A stretch of DNA of 64,000 bases from Cyanobacteria bacterium SIG31. GTDB lineage: Bacteria > Cyanobacteriota > Vampirovibrionia > Gastranaerophilales > Gastranaerophilaceae. The notes under the pieces are model-generated. The model made no database searches, had not been told where the DNA came from, and saw nothing but the letters and a program-made list of their open reading frames with translations. This document shows, piece by piece, positions 16,849 through 27,101 of this stretch (position 1 is the stretch's first letter; each line of letters starts with the position of its first letter). The stretch lies in contig SUTX01000004.1 of assembly GCA_015152465.1 (NCBI GenBank), forward strand, positions 1 through 64,000, read 5' to 3'. The position numbers and the translations under genes are program-made.

Positions 16849-18323
16849 GCTGTCACAGCACTTTCTTTTATTATTTCCATCAATTTAGAAACCATTTTTT
16901 CTTCATAGCTCCTAGCTGTTTCTTCGTTTACAGCTTCAAATCTTAATGTAAAGACTGGTTCGGTATTACTTTGTCTTATTAATGCAAACCCACCTTGTTC
17001 AAACACAATTCTCATACCATCAAGAGTAATAATTTCTTTAATCTTAGAACCAAAAAAGTCCGGATTTTTAGAAACATAATTATCGAAAGACTCTAAGGTA
17101 GTTTTCTTTAATGAATTTGGGCAAGATAATCTATACTCTGATGAACAATACATCTTTTTGAATGGCTCAAGCATATCAGAGATTTTAAACTCTTTATTAT
17201 AGCGTCTTTTTTCTGCTAAAACCTCAATTATTCTACATCCTGCATAAATAGCATCGTCAAACCCATAGTATCTATCTTTAAAGAAAGTATGACCACTCAT
17301 TTCCCCAGCAAGAACTGCACCAACTTCTTTCATCTTAGATTTGATATAGCCATGTCCTGTTTTACACATAACAGAAGTTCCGCCCCACTCATCAATCGTA
17401 TCATACAGAACTTGCGAACATTTTACTTCTGAGACAATAAAAGGTTTTATTCCTTTCGCATTGTAATCCTTGATTATATCTTGAGCATAAATAAGTAATA
17501 ATTTATCCCCAGTCATTGAATTTCCCTCAGAATCAATAACCCCAATTCTGTCACTATCACCATCAAAAGCTATCCCTAAATCAGCTTTGTGTTCAATAAC
17601 TGCTCTTTTTATATCAGTAAGAGTTTTTTCATCACTTGGGTTCGGATGGTGATGAGGAAATCTTCCATCAGGCATAGAATAAAGCTCAACAACGTCACAA
17701 CCCATTGCACGATACAATTTAGGTGCAACAACACCCCCTGTTGCATTAGCACTATCTACAACTATTTTTAATCCCTCGCCAATTCTACCGAAACTCTTCT
17801 TCATTTCTTCTATATAATCAGGGATAATATCATACTCCGTATAAATACCTTTCGGAGCTTCTGGCATATTCATATTATAAGCTTCTTCAGTTAATGCTTT
17901 GACCTCTTTTATTTGATCCTCATTCAACGAAGATTTTGCATAAGTCATCTTCATTCCATTATATTGACTAGGATTATGGCTAGCTGTAATAATCATAGCA
18001 CCAGAAACAGGAGCGTATTTTGTAACCGCAGGCGGTACACCAACAACTTCTGAATAATAACCTATAGGAGTTGGAGCTAAGCCTAAATCGACAACATTCG
18101 CCCCAGTCGATAAAATACCATTTATTAAAGCTTTTGATAAAGCAGGAGAATGCAGCCTTGCGTCACGACATACAGTAATCCAGATATCTTTATTTTCATT
18201 GCCTGTTTGTTTCGTTAAATACTTAACAAAACCTCTGCCGGTATAATAAAATAATTCCTCTGTAATATCTTCACCATAGATACCTCTAATGTCATTTTTG
18301 CCAAATGCTGATAAATTCAACAT
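16845..18323 (-). CDS. Phosphomannomutase/phosphoglucomutase
   Basis: 'MIITASHNPSQYNGMKM', 'IAFDGDSDRIGVID', 'RQSNTEPVFTLRFEA'. Confidence 0.92.
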   Translation of the reverse strand: MLNLSAFGKNDIRGIYGEDITEELFYYTGRGFVKYLTKQTGNENKDIWITVCRDARLHSPALSKALINGILSTGANVVDLGLAPTPIGYYSEVVGVPPAVTKYAPVSGAMIITASHNPSQYNGMKMTYAKSSLNEDQIKEVKALTEEAYNMNMPEAPKGIYTEYDIIPDYIEEMKKSFGRIGEGLKIVVDSANATGGVVAPKLYRAMGCDVVELYSMPDGRFPHHHPNPSDEKTLTDIKRAVIEHKADLGIAFDGDSDRIGVIDSEGNSMTGDKLLLIYAQDIIKDYNAKGIKPFIVSEVKCSQVLYDTIDEWGGTSVMCKTGHGYIKSKMKEVGAVLAGEMSGHTFFKDRYYGFDDAIYAGCRIIEVLAEKRRYNKEFKISDMLEPFKKMYCSSEYRLSCPNSLKKTTLESFDNYVSKNPDFFGSKIKEIITLDGMRIVFEQGGFALIRQSNTEPVFTLRFEAVNEETARSYEEKMVSKLMEIIKESAVTA

Positions 18324-18368
18324 AATTCTCCCCTTTTTTATTATTCAATATCGTAATATAATAATATC

Positions 18369-19223
18369 ATGCTCAAGAATAATTGTAAAAATAGCGTTTA
18401 TGGAATTTATTTTATTCTACCAGCTCTAATTGGGACTTTTATTTTTATAATAATTCCTATTTTCTGTTCTTTTGCACTAAGCTTTACCGAATGGGATTTG
18501 TTAAATGAAATCAAATTCATCGGATTCAGCAATTATAAATCAGTATTAACAGAACCTGTATTTGTACAAATTCTAGTTAATACGGTTATATACGCTCTCA
18601 GCGTAACATTCTTCGCAGTTTTAATTCCTTTAATAATAGCAAACGTTATTAATACAAAATTATGCGGAGCTGAATGGTTTAAAACAATTTATTTTATCCC
18701 TTTTATAACCCCTGCGGTGGTTATTGCAATTGTCTGGTCTTGGATTTTTGACCCAAATATAGGGGGAATAAACTTATTATTCAAAACCCATTTAGAATGG
18801 CTTTTTGACACAAAACTTGCCATGCCAGTACTAATTTTTGTATCAGTTTGGAAACTAATTGGATACAACGTAATTCTATTTTTAACAGGATTCGCTACAA
18901 TTCCTAGCAACCTTTTTGAATCAGCTAAAATTGATGGTGCTGGATATTGGCAATCTTTTAAAAATATAACATTACCATTACTTAAACCTACAACATACTT
19001 TGTAACTTTAGTGACAGCAATATCATCGTTCCAAGTATTTGACTTAATTTATGTAATGACTGAGGGCGGCCCAAAAGATAGCACAAATGTCATCGTATAT
19101 TCCATTTATAAATACGCTTTTGAATACTTTGACATCGGCAAAGCTTGCGCACTGGCGTATATTTTATTTTTGGTGATATTTATTCTTGCGATTTTGCAGA
19201 AAAAAGTTAAAAAAGAAAGCTAA
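18369..19223 (+). CDS. Sugar ABC transporter permease (MalF/UgpA type)
   Basis: 6-TM; 'ESAKIDGAGYWQSFKNITLPLLKP' EAA-loop. Confidence 0.9.
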   Translation: MLKNNCKNSVYGIYFILPALIGTFIFIIIPIFCSFALSFTEWDLLNEIKFIGFSNYKSVLTEPVFVQILVNTVIYALSVTFFAVLIPLIIANVINTKLCGAEWFKTIYFIPFITPAVVIAIVWSWIFDPNIGGINLLFKTHLEWLFDTKLAMPVLIFVSVWKLIGYNVILFLTGFATIPSNLFESAKIDGAGYWQSFKNITLPLLKPTTYFVTLVTAISSFQVFDLIYVMTEGGPKDSTNVIVYSIYKYAFEYFDIGKACALAYILFLVIFILAILQKKVKKES

Positions 19224-20047
19224 TCACTGTCAAAAAATATTTTTAAACATTCTCTAACTTCATATTCCGTCATATTAATAGCTTTATTATATGCATCAAA
19301 ATCCTTAATAATATGCCCCAAGTCAAGAACTCTGTAACCTTTACTAAACGCTTCAAAAGCCAAAGCTTTACCACAAGGGCCTAAGGCAAAAATTAATATA
19401 TTGTTTTGGGGAATATTTAAAATCTTTTGCTTTAATTCTTCATATTGACTATAAGCATTAGTTGTAGGCCCATAAATATAGTTTATTTCTTTCGCATTAT
19501 CAAAAATGTTATACTTAATATTTTCATAAACCCTATCACCAGTAATAACTGTTATTTCTTTTGAATCCCAAATTTGCCTAATCTCTGTATAATGTTCTTC
19601 ATAAGGATATTTTTCATACTGACTAAAAGGGATTGAAATAAAAGAAGACCAATATGTTTTGTTATAGTTATAATACTTTAAACTTTTATTATGTTTTTCT
19701 TTTAAAAATTTAAGTATATATTTATAAACACTGTAACGTAAGTCCTTTTTATAACCGTAATACAACCATACTGTTCCTATTAAAAGTTGTGGAATATCTG
19801 TATAAAAAATTTGTTTCAACATTTCGGCTAATTGTTTGTTATATTCTTGAAAACACAGGTCTTCTCCTTCCATAAAAAAAAACTCACCGTCACCAAATCT
19901 TATTATACTTTTTTCTGTATTAATTAATTCATTAATAGTTTCTATATTATTTTTTATTTTAGGTAATTCTTTTTCTATATTTCTAAATTTTATTTTATAG
20001 TATATTTTTCTTACAAAAATAGAATATTGTTTTCGAAACTTATTCAC
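19220..20047 (-). CDS. GT-D type glycosyltransferase (DUF1792/SP_1767-like)
   Basis: 'SIIRFGDGEFFFMEGED', 'ILIFALGPCGKALAFEAFSKGYRVLDLGHI'. Confidence 0.75.
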   Translation of the reverse strand: MNKFRKQYSIFVRKIYYKIKFRNIEKELPKIKNNIETINELINTEKSIIRFGDGEFFFMEGEDLCFQEYNKQLAEMLKQIFYTDIPQLLIGTVWLYYGYKKDLRYSVYKYILKFLKEKHNKSLKYYNYNKTYWSSFISIPFSQYEKYPYEEHYTEIRQIWDSKEITVITGDRVYENIKYNIFDNAKEINYIYGPTTNAYSQYEELKQKILNIPQNNILIFALGPCGKALAFEAFSKGYRVLDLGHIIKDFDAYNKAINMTEYEVRECLKIFFDSD

Positions 20048-20049
20048 AC

Positions 20050-21054
20050 TTAAACTCCCAATTCTTTTTTTATAAGACTATATTTTTTTATATAATATTC
20101 TTGCTTTTTACTCGGAATTAAACTTTTTAACTTATATCTATAAATTTGAAATTTTGTATATTTTTTTCTTGCATCAATTTTTGTTAATAAATATGAGGTA
20201 AAAATTTCTTCATAAAAAGCAGTATTCCTCGCATATTTCCAAAAATAACAAGACTCAAAAATTTCTGGATTAGTCCAAGGTTTTATTGCTGACGTAAAGT
20301 GCAATATTTTAAAATTATTATTAGATTGTAAATAGTTTTGATACAAAATATTATCAAAAAATTCTGTATAAACATTTCGCATTAAATAGTAATACCACTG
20401 AAAATTATATGAATAATCAAGCAATAAAACTTTGTCTTTCAAAAGAATATTTAAAATATCTTGATCTGGAAAACATAATTTGCATAACTTTTTTAATATC
20501 TCATTTGCTTGTTTTAATAAATCTGCTTTACCAAATTTTTCATTATTGATTAATAGCATACCTGAATTAAAATACTTTTCAGGCTTAACTGTAAGTTTTT
20601 TTGCATAACTATTCCATTTTGTAGTTTTACAGAGCATGCCAATATCATGTACTGCCGCAGCATAATTATCTTTCAAATCTATTTGAAAAATTTCTGCGAC
20701 ATCACAATTAACTATCAAATCACAATCTAAATACAAAACTTTTGAATACTTATCAAATATTTCCGGCATTAAAAGTCTATAGTACATTGCTTTTGAGTAA
20801 TGCCCCACATTATCAGCCAATAATGTATCTTTACCTTCTAAATAACTACTTATATTTACAAATTCTATTTTTATATTCTTTTGTTCTTGTTGCTTTATCC
20901 TTTTTATATCATCTTCATTCAAACTCTCATACAAAACGTACAATTCATAATAAAATTCCATATTGCTATTTTCTATTATAGATTGTATTGTTACAGATAA
21001 GTATTTTGCATAGTTTTCATCAGTACCAAAAACTATGGGATAAACTTTTGTCAT
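20050..21054 (-). CDS. Glycosyltransferase family 8
   Basis: 'KVLYLDCDLIVNCDVAEIF' DxD motif, 'YFNSGMLLIN', 'PDQDILN'. Confidence 0.9.
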   Translation of the reverse strand: MTKVYPIVFGTDENYAKYLSVTIQSIIENSNMEFYYELYVLYESLNEDDIKRIKQQEQKNIKIEFVNISSYLEGKDTLLADNVGHYSKAMYYRLLMPEIFDKYSKVLYLDCDLIVNCDVAEIFQIDLKDNYAAAVHDIGMLCKTTKWNSYAKKLTVKPEKYFNSGMLLINNEKFGKADLLKQANEILKKLCKLCFPDQDILNILLKDKVLLLDYSYNFQWYYYLMRNVYTEFFDNILYQNYLQSNNNFKILHFTSAIKPWTNPEIFESCYFWKYARNTAFYEEIFTSYLLTKIDARKKYTKFQIYRYKLKSLIPSKKQEYYIKKYSLIKKELGV

Positions 21055-21062
21055 AATCCTCC

Positions 21063-21935
21063 TTAAACAGTGATTTGTCTGCCAAATGGAATAAAGCCAA
21101 ATAACTTATATATTTTTAAACTTTCATAATAATAAATCTTCAACAATGTAAAATTAAAAATTTTATAATAAATTTTTTTATGTATTATGTTGTCTCGCTG
21201 CAAAATAATGTCGTTTTCATCAGCATATCTAAACATTTCACCCAATGCCCACCTATAATCTGCAGAATATCTATTAGTTTTTTGAGCGCAAGTAGATGTA
21301 GGGTTTAGCCGATAAATATAGTAAACATCAGGAACTGTTACCATTTTTTTCATTTTATGAATAATCTTAATAAGCAAAGCCATGTCTTCATAATAACGAC
21401 CTGATTGAAATTTTATCCCAGCTTCAACCCATGCTTCACGATTATAAATTTTATTCCAAATATAATTATGTGCTGGTATATTTGCCAAACGAACTTTATC
21501 ATTTGTTGTTGTACAAACAAGTTCTGCTTCATAAAAATCTGCGATTCTTTCCTTATTTTTTTTAAACCTCTTAAACCCAGCGCATGCCACATCGCAATTA
21601 TTTTTCTTAGCAGCTTGATATAATTTTTCAAAATAATCCAAATCCACCCAATCATCAGCATCTACAAAACCTAAAAACTCACCTCTTGCATGCTCGATAG
21701 CAATATTTCTAGCTACCGCCTGACCCTCATTTGTTTTGTCAATAACCATCATTCTTGAATCTTTTGAGGCATACTCTTGTAATATTTCTAAAGAACTATC
21801 TGTAGACCCATCATTAACACATATAACCTCAATCTCTTTTAAGGTTTGTCCCAAAATACTATCCAAACACTTAGCCAAAAATGGCTCACAATTATACACA
21901 GGAACCACTATTGAAACTTTAACCATACTATCCAC
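21063..21935 (-). CDS. Glycosyltransferase family 2
   Basis: 'VSIVVPVYNCEPFLAKCLDSILGQTLKEIEVICVNDGSTDSS', 'GFVDADDWV'. Confidence 0.95.
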   Translation of the reverse strand: MDSMVKVSIVVPVYNCEPFLAKCLDSILGQTLKEIEVICVNDGSTDSSLEILQEYASKDSRMMVIDKTNEGQAVARNIAIEHARGEFLGFVDADDWVDLDYFEKLYQAAKKNNCDVACAGFKRFKKNKERIADFYEAELVCTTTNDKVRLANIPAHNYIWNKIYNREAWVEAGIKFQSGRYYEDMALLIKIIHKMKKMVTVPDVYYIYRLNPTSTCAQKTNRYSADYRWALGEMFRYADENDIILQRDNIIHKKIYYKIFNFTLLKIYYYESLKIYKLFGFIPFGRQITV

Positions 21936-22030
21936 CTATAGATTTAATATATTCTTTTAGATAATTTTATACATAAAAACTATTCTGTCAATAGGTTAAA
22001 TGTCTAGTTTATAGTATTTCATCTATTTGT

Positions 22031-22046
22031 TATTAATATTAATAAA
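22031..22046. promoter_or_regulatory. 16-bp perfect AT palindrome upstream of the XRE regulator; possible operator
   Basis: TTATTAATATTAATAA. Confidence 0.3.
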
Positions 22047-22067
22047 AACTATAATTAGATTAAAACT

Positions 22068-22394
22068 ATGGGAACAGAAATTAACAAACAATTAGGGAAA
22101 AGAATCCAATACTTACGCAAACAAAGGGGTTTTAGTCAAGAGAAATTTGCTGAAGCAATTGACATTGCAACAACTTCTCTTAGTTATATTGAAACTGGAC
22201 GTGGTTTTATGTCATTAACAACTTTAGAAAAAATGACAGAAGTTCTTGATGTCGAATTACATGAGATTTTTCAATTTATTTCTATAAAAACGAACGATGA
22301 AATGTACGACTACCTTATAAAAAAAATAACAGACATAAAAGATGATAATGATAAACTAAAAACTGTTTATTCCATATTGAAAAACATTTTGTAA
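22068..22394 (+). CDS. XRE-family helix-turn-helix transcriptional regulator
   Basis: 'LGKRIQYLRKQRGFSQEKFAEAIDIATTSLSYIETGRGFMSLTTLEKM'. Confidence 0.92.
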   Translation: MGTEINKQLGKRIQYLRKQRGFSQEKFAEAIDIATTSLSYIETGRGFMSLTTLEKMTEVLDVELHEIFQFISIKTNDEMYDYLIKKITDIKDDNDKLKTVYSILKNIL

Positions 22395-23681
22395 CTATAT
22401 TAAAGATTCAACCAACTGCTCAAAATTTGGGAAAGATATATTTATCCATTCAAATCCATTTATAGCAACTTCTTTCTCACAGATAAGACCTGCTATGTAA
22501 AAACTCATTGCTAATCTATGGTCGTGGTACGTTTGAAGTTCTGCATCACCAGATAGTTTACACTTAGCACCACCTCCGTGAACAACAAATCCGTCTTTTT
22601 GTTCAAATATATCAACTCCAATTTTTTGTAGTTCTTTCACCAAGCAAGAAATCCTATCAGTTTCTTTATTCCTCAAATCGTGAGCATCTTTAACTATAGT
22701 TTCACCTTCTGCTCGACTAGCTAATACAGCGATTATAGGCAATTCGTCAATAAGTCTAGGGATATCCGCACCAGAAATTTCACAAGATTTCAATTCTTCA
22801 GAATATTTTACTCTAATATCCGCAACATCTTCACCTGAAACTTTACGCTCATTTATAATTTGAATATTACCATTCATTCGTTTAATAATATCCAAAATTC
22901 CGGTACGAGTCGGATTAATTCCAACATTTTTTATCACAAAATCAGAACCTTCAACAATTAAACCTGCAACAATGAAAAATGCTGCAGACGAAATATCTCC
23001 GATAACATCTATGTCTTTAGCTTGCAAACGAGATGGTTCTACTATCGTTATCGTACCGTCAGTTTTAATATTTGCACCCAAATATTCTAACATAAGCTCT
23101 GTATGGTTTCTTGAGGGATAAATTTCCTTGTAGTGAGTTACACCTTTAGTTGAACGATTTAAGCCTGCTAATAATACACAAGATTTAACCTGAGCACTCG
23201 CTATAGGCGCTTCGTATTCAATCCCATGAAGCCCGCATCCTCTTATATATAATGGTGCTTTTCCGTCCATAGAAGAAATATCAGCACCCATAAGTTTCAA
23301 TGGCTCTATAATCCTTTTCATCGGACGTTTAGATAGGCTTTCATCGCCAATAATAATTGATTCGAAATCCTGCCCAGCAAGAATACCTGAAACCAAACGC
23401 ATCGTTGTTCCAGAATTACCTGCATCTAATGGTTCTTTTGGTTTCATTATCTGCCCGCCTTTTATTAAAAGCGTTTTATTATCAACAAAACTAATTTCAG
23501 CACCTAGCTGTTTAAATACCTTGACAGTAGAATGACAATCTGCACCGTCTGAAAAATTCGTTATTCTGGAACATCCGCCAGCAATAGATGCCAACATTAC
23601 AGCTCTGTGAGAAACAGATTTGTCAGCAGGTATAGTTATTTCACCTTTCAAGTTCTTAATTTTAGATACAGTTTTAATCAT
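22395..23681 (-). CDS. aroA: 3-phosphoshikimate 1-carboxyvinyltransferase
   Basis: '[22 protein letters not shown]', '[17 protein letters not shown]', 'KETDRI'. Confidence 0.96.
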   Translation of the reverse strand: MIKTVSKIKNLKGEITIPADKSVSHRAVMLASIAGGCSRITNFSDGADCHSTVKVFKQLGAEISFVDNKTLLIKGGQIMKPKEPLDAGNSGTTMRLVSGILAGQDFESIIIGDESLSKRPMKRIIEPLKLMGADISSMDGKAPLYIRGCGLHGIEYEAPIASAQVKSCVLLAGLNRSTKGVTHYKEIYPSRNHTELMLEYLGANIKTDGTITIVEPSRLQAKDIDVIGDISSAAFFIVAGLIVEGSDFVIKNVGINPTRTGILDIIKRMNGNIQIINERKVSGEDVADIRVKYSEELKSCEISGADIPRLIDELPIIAVLASRAEGETIVKDAHDLRNKETDRISCLVKELQKIGVDIFEQKDGFVVHGGGAKCKLSGDAELQTYHDHRLAMSFYIAGLICEKEVAINGFEWINISFPNFEQLVESLI

Positions 23682-24489
23682 TTCTTAGTACTTCAAAAAT
23701 TTCTTTACACTTAGCAAAAACTTTTTCAGCATCTTTTAGATAAAGCATATTCGGACCGTCACACAACGCTTGATCTGGATTCGGGTGAACTTCAAAGAAT
23801 AATACATCAGCCCCAGCAGCCATTGCACATTTTGCTAAAACAGGAACAAAACGTCTATCTCCACCAGTAGAATCTCCATTAGAACCTGGCATTTGGACAG
23901 AATGTGTAGCATCAAATACAACAGGATATCCAAATTCTTTCATTATAGGAATAGCTCTGAAATCAGAAACCAAATTGTTATAACCAAAGCTAACTCCTCT
24001 ATCCGTCAACATAATTTGCTTATTCCCAGAATCTTCAACTTTTTTAACCAATGATTTCATTTGCTGCGGAGCAAGAAATTGACCTTTTTTAATATTCACT
24101 ATTCTACCTGTTTTAGCTGCTGCGATAAGTAAATCTGTCTGACGGCACAAAAATGCAGGGATTTGTAATATATCCGCAACTTCAGCAGCAACAGAAGCTT
24201 GATCTGGGGTATGAATATCAGTAACGATTGGTAAGTCAAATTCTTTTTTAATTTGAGCTAACAATTCCAAGCCTTTCTCCATACCTACACCACGATATGA
24301 GTTAATTGAAGATCGGTTAGCTTTATCATAAGAAGATTTAAAAACATAGTTAATACCTAACTTTTCGGAAACTTTTTTTAAACCCTCTGCAGTTTCACGC
24401 ATTATATCAAGAGACTCTATTGCACATGGACCAGCCAGTACTGTAAGTTTATCTCCACCGATTTCAAAGTTTTTTAGTTTTAACGTCAT
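23674..24489 (-). CDS. kdsA: 3-deoxy-8-phosphooctulonate synthase
   Basis: '[20 protein letters not shown]', '[12 protein letters not shown]', '[12 protein letters not shown]'. Confidence 0.96.
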   Translation of the reverse strand: MTLKLKNFEIGGDKLTVLAGPCAIESLDIMRETAEGLKKVSEKLGINYVFKSSYDKANRSSINSYRGVGMEKGLELLAQIKKEFDLPIVTDIHTPDQASVAAEVADILQIPAFLCRQTDLLIAAAKTGRIVNIKKGQFLAPQQMKSLVKKVEDSGNKQIMLTDRGVSFGYNNLVSDFRAIPIMKEFGYPVVFDATHSVQMPGSNGDSTGGDRRFVPVLAKCAMAAGADVLFFEVHPNPDQALCDGPNMLYLKDAEKVFAKCKEIFEVLRND

Positions 24490-24515
24490 TTGTCAGTCCT
24501 CTTATATATTTACCC

Positions 24516-25517
24516 CTAAATATCCCAACGTCCACAAGTTCCGCCCCAGCGAGCTATAATATTACCTTTAATGTCACCTATTTTATCAACTTTACCAACA
24601 GGCTCTGAACCCTCTAAAATTGTGATAACTTCGCAATTATTTGAACATCCTGTACATTGACAAGTTACTGATTGGAATGTCATGTTACCAACTTCCCAAC
24701 CCTTGAATGTAGTAGGTTTTTCTGTATATTGATGATTTTCCATAGCTAATAAAGCTGCACCAATAGCACCCATAGTTTGATGATTTTCAGGAACTACTAT
24801 TTTTGTGTTAAGTGCTTCTTCAAAAGCTTTTACCATACCTGTATTAGTAGCGACACCACCTTGAAAAGATATTGTTGGTAATAATTCTTTACCTAAAGCA
24901 AGGTTACTTAGATAGTTTCTAACCAAAGCTTGACAAAGCCCATATAACAAATCTTCTACAGGGTAGCCTAATTGTTGTTTATGAATCAAATCCGATTCAG
25001 CAAAAACACCACAACGACCAGCTATTCTTGCTGGATTTGTGGAACGTAATGCTGTTTCACCAAATTTTTCAATAGGGACATTGAGCCTTTGAGCTTGGTG
25101 ATCCAAGAAACTACCTGTTCCAGCTGCACAAACAGTATTCATCGCAAAATCGGTAACAATACCATCTCTAAGTATAATAATCTTACTATCTTGACCTCCT
25201 ATCTCAAGAATAGTTTGGACTCCAGGTATATAAGTACTAGCAGCAACAGCATGAGCTGTAATTTCATTTTTTATAACATCCGCACCAACCAATGCTCCAG
25301 CAAGATTTCTTCCAGAACCTGTTGTTCCCACACCTTGAATATTATATTCTTGAGTTGCTTGCGAAACAATTTGTTTCAAGCCATTTTGTACTGCTTCAAC
25401 TGGCTTACCTGCAGTTTTAAGCATATAAGAATCAATGTATTTACCTCTCTCATCAACAAGAGCAAGTTTAGTTGTAACAGAACCAACGTCTATCCCTAAA
25501 TATGAATTTAAACTCAT
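24516..25517 (-). CDS. Acyl-CoA dehydratase activase (BadF/BadG/HgdC family ATPase) with C-terminal Cys motifs
   Basis: 'YLGIDVGSVTTKLALVDE', 'EIGGQDSKIIILRDG', 'NTVCAAGTGSFLDHQAQRL'; tail CQCTGCSNNCEV..RWGGTCGRWDI. Confidence 0.9.
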   Translation of the reverse strand: MSLNSYLGIDVGSVTTKLALVDERGKYIDSYMLKTAGKPVEAVQNGLKQIVSQATQEYNIQGVGTTGSGRNLAGALVGADVIKNEITAHAVAASTYIPGVQTILEIGGQDSKIIILRDGIVTDFAMNTVCAAGTGSFLDHQAQRLNVPIEKFGETALRSTNPARIAGRCGVFAESDLIHKQQLGYPVEDLLYGLCQALVRNYLSNLALGKELLPTISFQGGVATNTGMVKAFEEALNTKIVVPENHQTMGAIGAALLAMENHQYTEKPTTFKGWEVGNMTFQSVTCQCTGCSNNCEVITILEGSEPVGKVDKIGDIKGNIIARWGGTCGRWDI

Positions 25518-25565
25518 CTTCTACCTTCTTCCGATTATGTATGAACCTAGTATAGCACAAAAAAA

Positions 25566-25590
25566 GGTGGATAAATCCACCCTTAAACTT
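25566..25590 (-). terminator. Possible terminator hairpin
   Basis: AAGGGTGGATTTATCCACC with A/T tract between 25559 and 25595. Confidence 0.5.
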
Positions 25591-25605
25591 TTTATAAGAT
25601 AAAAA

Positions 25606-26913
25606 CTAATCACTAAATGTCTTGAAAGTTTTTTCAACGTTATCTTTGATAACTTTCTTAACCGCATCCATTTCTGTCGCAAGCGCATTTTGTTCTGTAT
25701 CAAGTTGTTTTAAACGCAACTCTAAAGTTCTATCTTGCTGTTGAATTATTGAAGTTCTTGCATTTATGTCAGCAATAGTTTTCTCATATTGTTGAACTTT
25801 ATAATTATACTCATTCATAGCATCTTGATAAGCTTCTTCGTCAGTAACAGTTTCTGTATTCAAGCTATAAACAATACTATCATCGTCGAATTTTACAGAT
25901 GTAAAACGTCCATTACCATCTGTTTCAAGTAATGCTTTATTTGTTTCTTCTACCTTTGTTCTTATATATGTTGCGTTATAATATGCAAGTTTTTCTTGAC
26001 CGTCAATTGGCTTAGAGTAGTCATCATACGTTTGCATACTATTATATAAATCTTCTTTTGTTGTGAAATAAGTCACCCCATTCATTTGGAAAGAATAGAC
26101 ACCTTCGCCATTATAGACAAGGTTTCTATCAGCATCAAAACTCAAATAATTTTTCATATTTGATTCAGGACAATCCTTTAGTATCTGCGCTAATTCCGCA
26201 ACTTGATCTTCAGTTAACTGGTCAAGTTCTGTTAATTCACAATTTCCCACAAAAGCTGGTACATAAACTGTACTATAATCTTTTGGTTCAGCAATTTCAT
26301 TTTCCAAGAAAAAGTGCCAAGTTCCATTTGCATCTTGATACCCATATACAGCATCTGTCGTAAGAGCACCATCAGTCATAGCAAGACCCTTAGCTTCTTC
26401 AAAATCCCTTAAAGAATTTTCTAATTTTGTATCCATTTCTACATCGTTTATCGCAGAATATGTTTTTGTACCACCATCATCAGTTGTTATCGTATATGTA
26501 TTATCATTTGCATTATAAGTAACTTGAGGATTTTTATCTCTAAAGTCATCAACTGTTAACTCACCCTTTGTTTGAACCTGTGGGTCATTTAATAGCTTTT
26601 GTGAGCCTGTATAAACATCTGTATAGTAATAATGATTAACAATATAATTATAATCTGGATCGGCCGAAGAAAGTTGCTGCCAGCTTTCAAGAACAGAATC
26701 ATTCATACCGTCAGAATAAGAATATTGAACCTCTGTATAATCGGTTGTTTTAGGTGCAACAGGCACTTCTAAATCTAAAAGTCTGTTAAACAAATTAGCA
26801 CTTTGATTTGCCAATGCTGTTCTAGCTTGGTTAATTTGTTGCCCTTCATACTCTGTATTAGTCTTTCTTGCGGTCAAAGCTAGATATCTAGCCTGTGATG
26901 CTGCCATTCCCAT
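25606..26913 (-). CDS. Uncharacterised 'MGMAASQARYLAL' family protein (paralog of 59690-61252)
   Basis: 435 aa; N- and C-terminal blocks near-identical to the 59690 ORF. Confidence 0.8.
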   Translation of the reverse strand: MGMAASQARYLALTARKTNTEYEGQQINQARTALANQSANLFNRLLDLEVPVAPKTTDYTEVQYSYSDGMNDSVLESWQQLSSADPDYNYIVNHYYYTDVYTGSQKLLNDPQVQTKGELTVDDFRDKNPQVTYNANDNTYTITTDDGGTKTYSAINDVEMDTKLENSLRDFEEAKGLAMTDGALTTDAVYGYQDANGTWHFFLENEIAEPKDYSTVYVPAFVGNCELTELDQLTEDQVAELAQILKDCPESNMKNYLSFDADRNLVYNGEGVYSFQMNGVTYFTTKEDLYNSMQTYDDYSKPIDGQEKLAYYNATYIRTKVEETNKALLETDGNGRFTSVKFDDDSIVYSLNTETVTDEEAYQDAMNEYNYKVQQYEKTIADINARTSIIQQQDRTLELRLKQLDTEQNALATEMDAVKKVIKDNVEKTFKTFSD

Positions 26914-27101
26914 AACGGAGTCTCCTATTATTCATTCTGTTTTTAATCTTTTTTTAGACAAAGTCAACATGAAAAACGGTTGAATATTTGTAACACTTTA
27001 ACAAATACAACAAAATCTCCTCTATTAAGATTACATCAAGTATAAAATATTTTATTAACCACAAGTTGATATGAACTCAAATTTATTGTAAAATTGGACT
27101 T

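Noticed and set aside
25089-25499. 136-aa + strand ORF
   Set aside because: Fully antisense to the well-supported acyl-CoA dehydratase activase; Ser/Asn-rich shadow frame.
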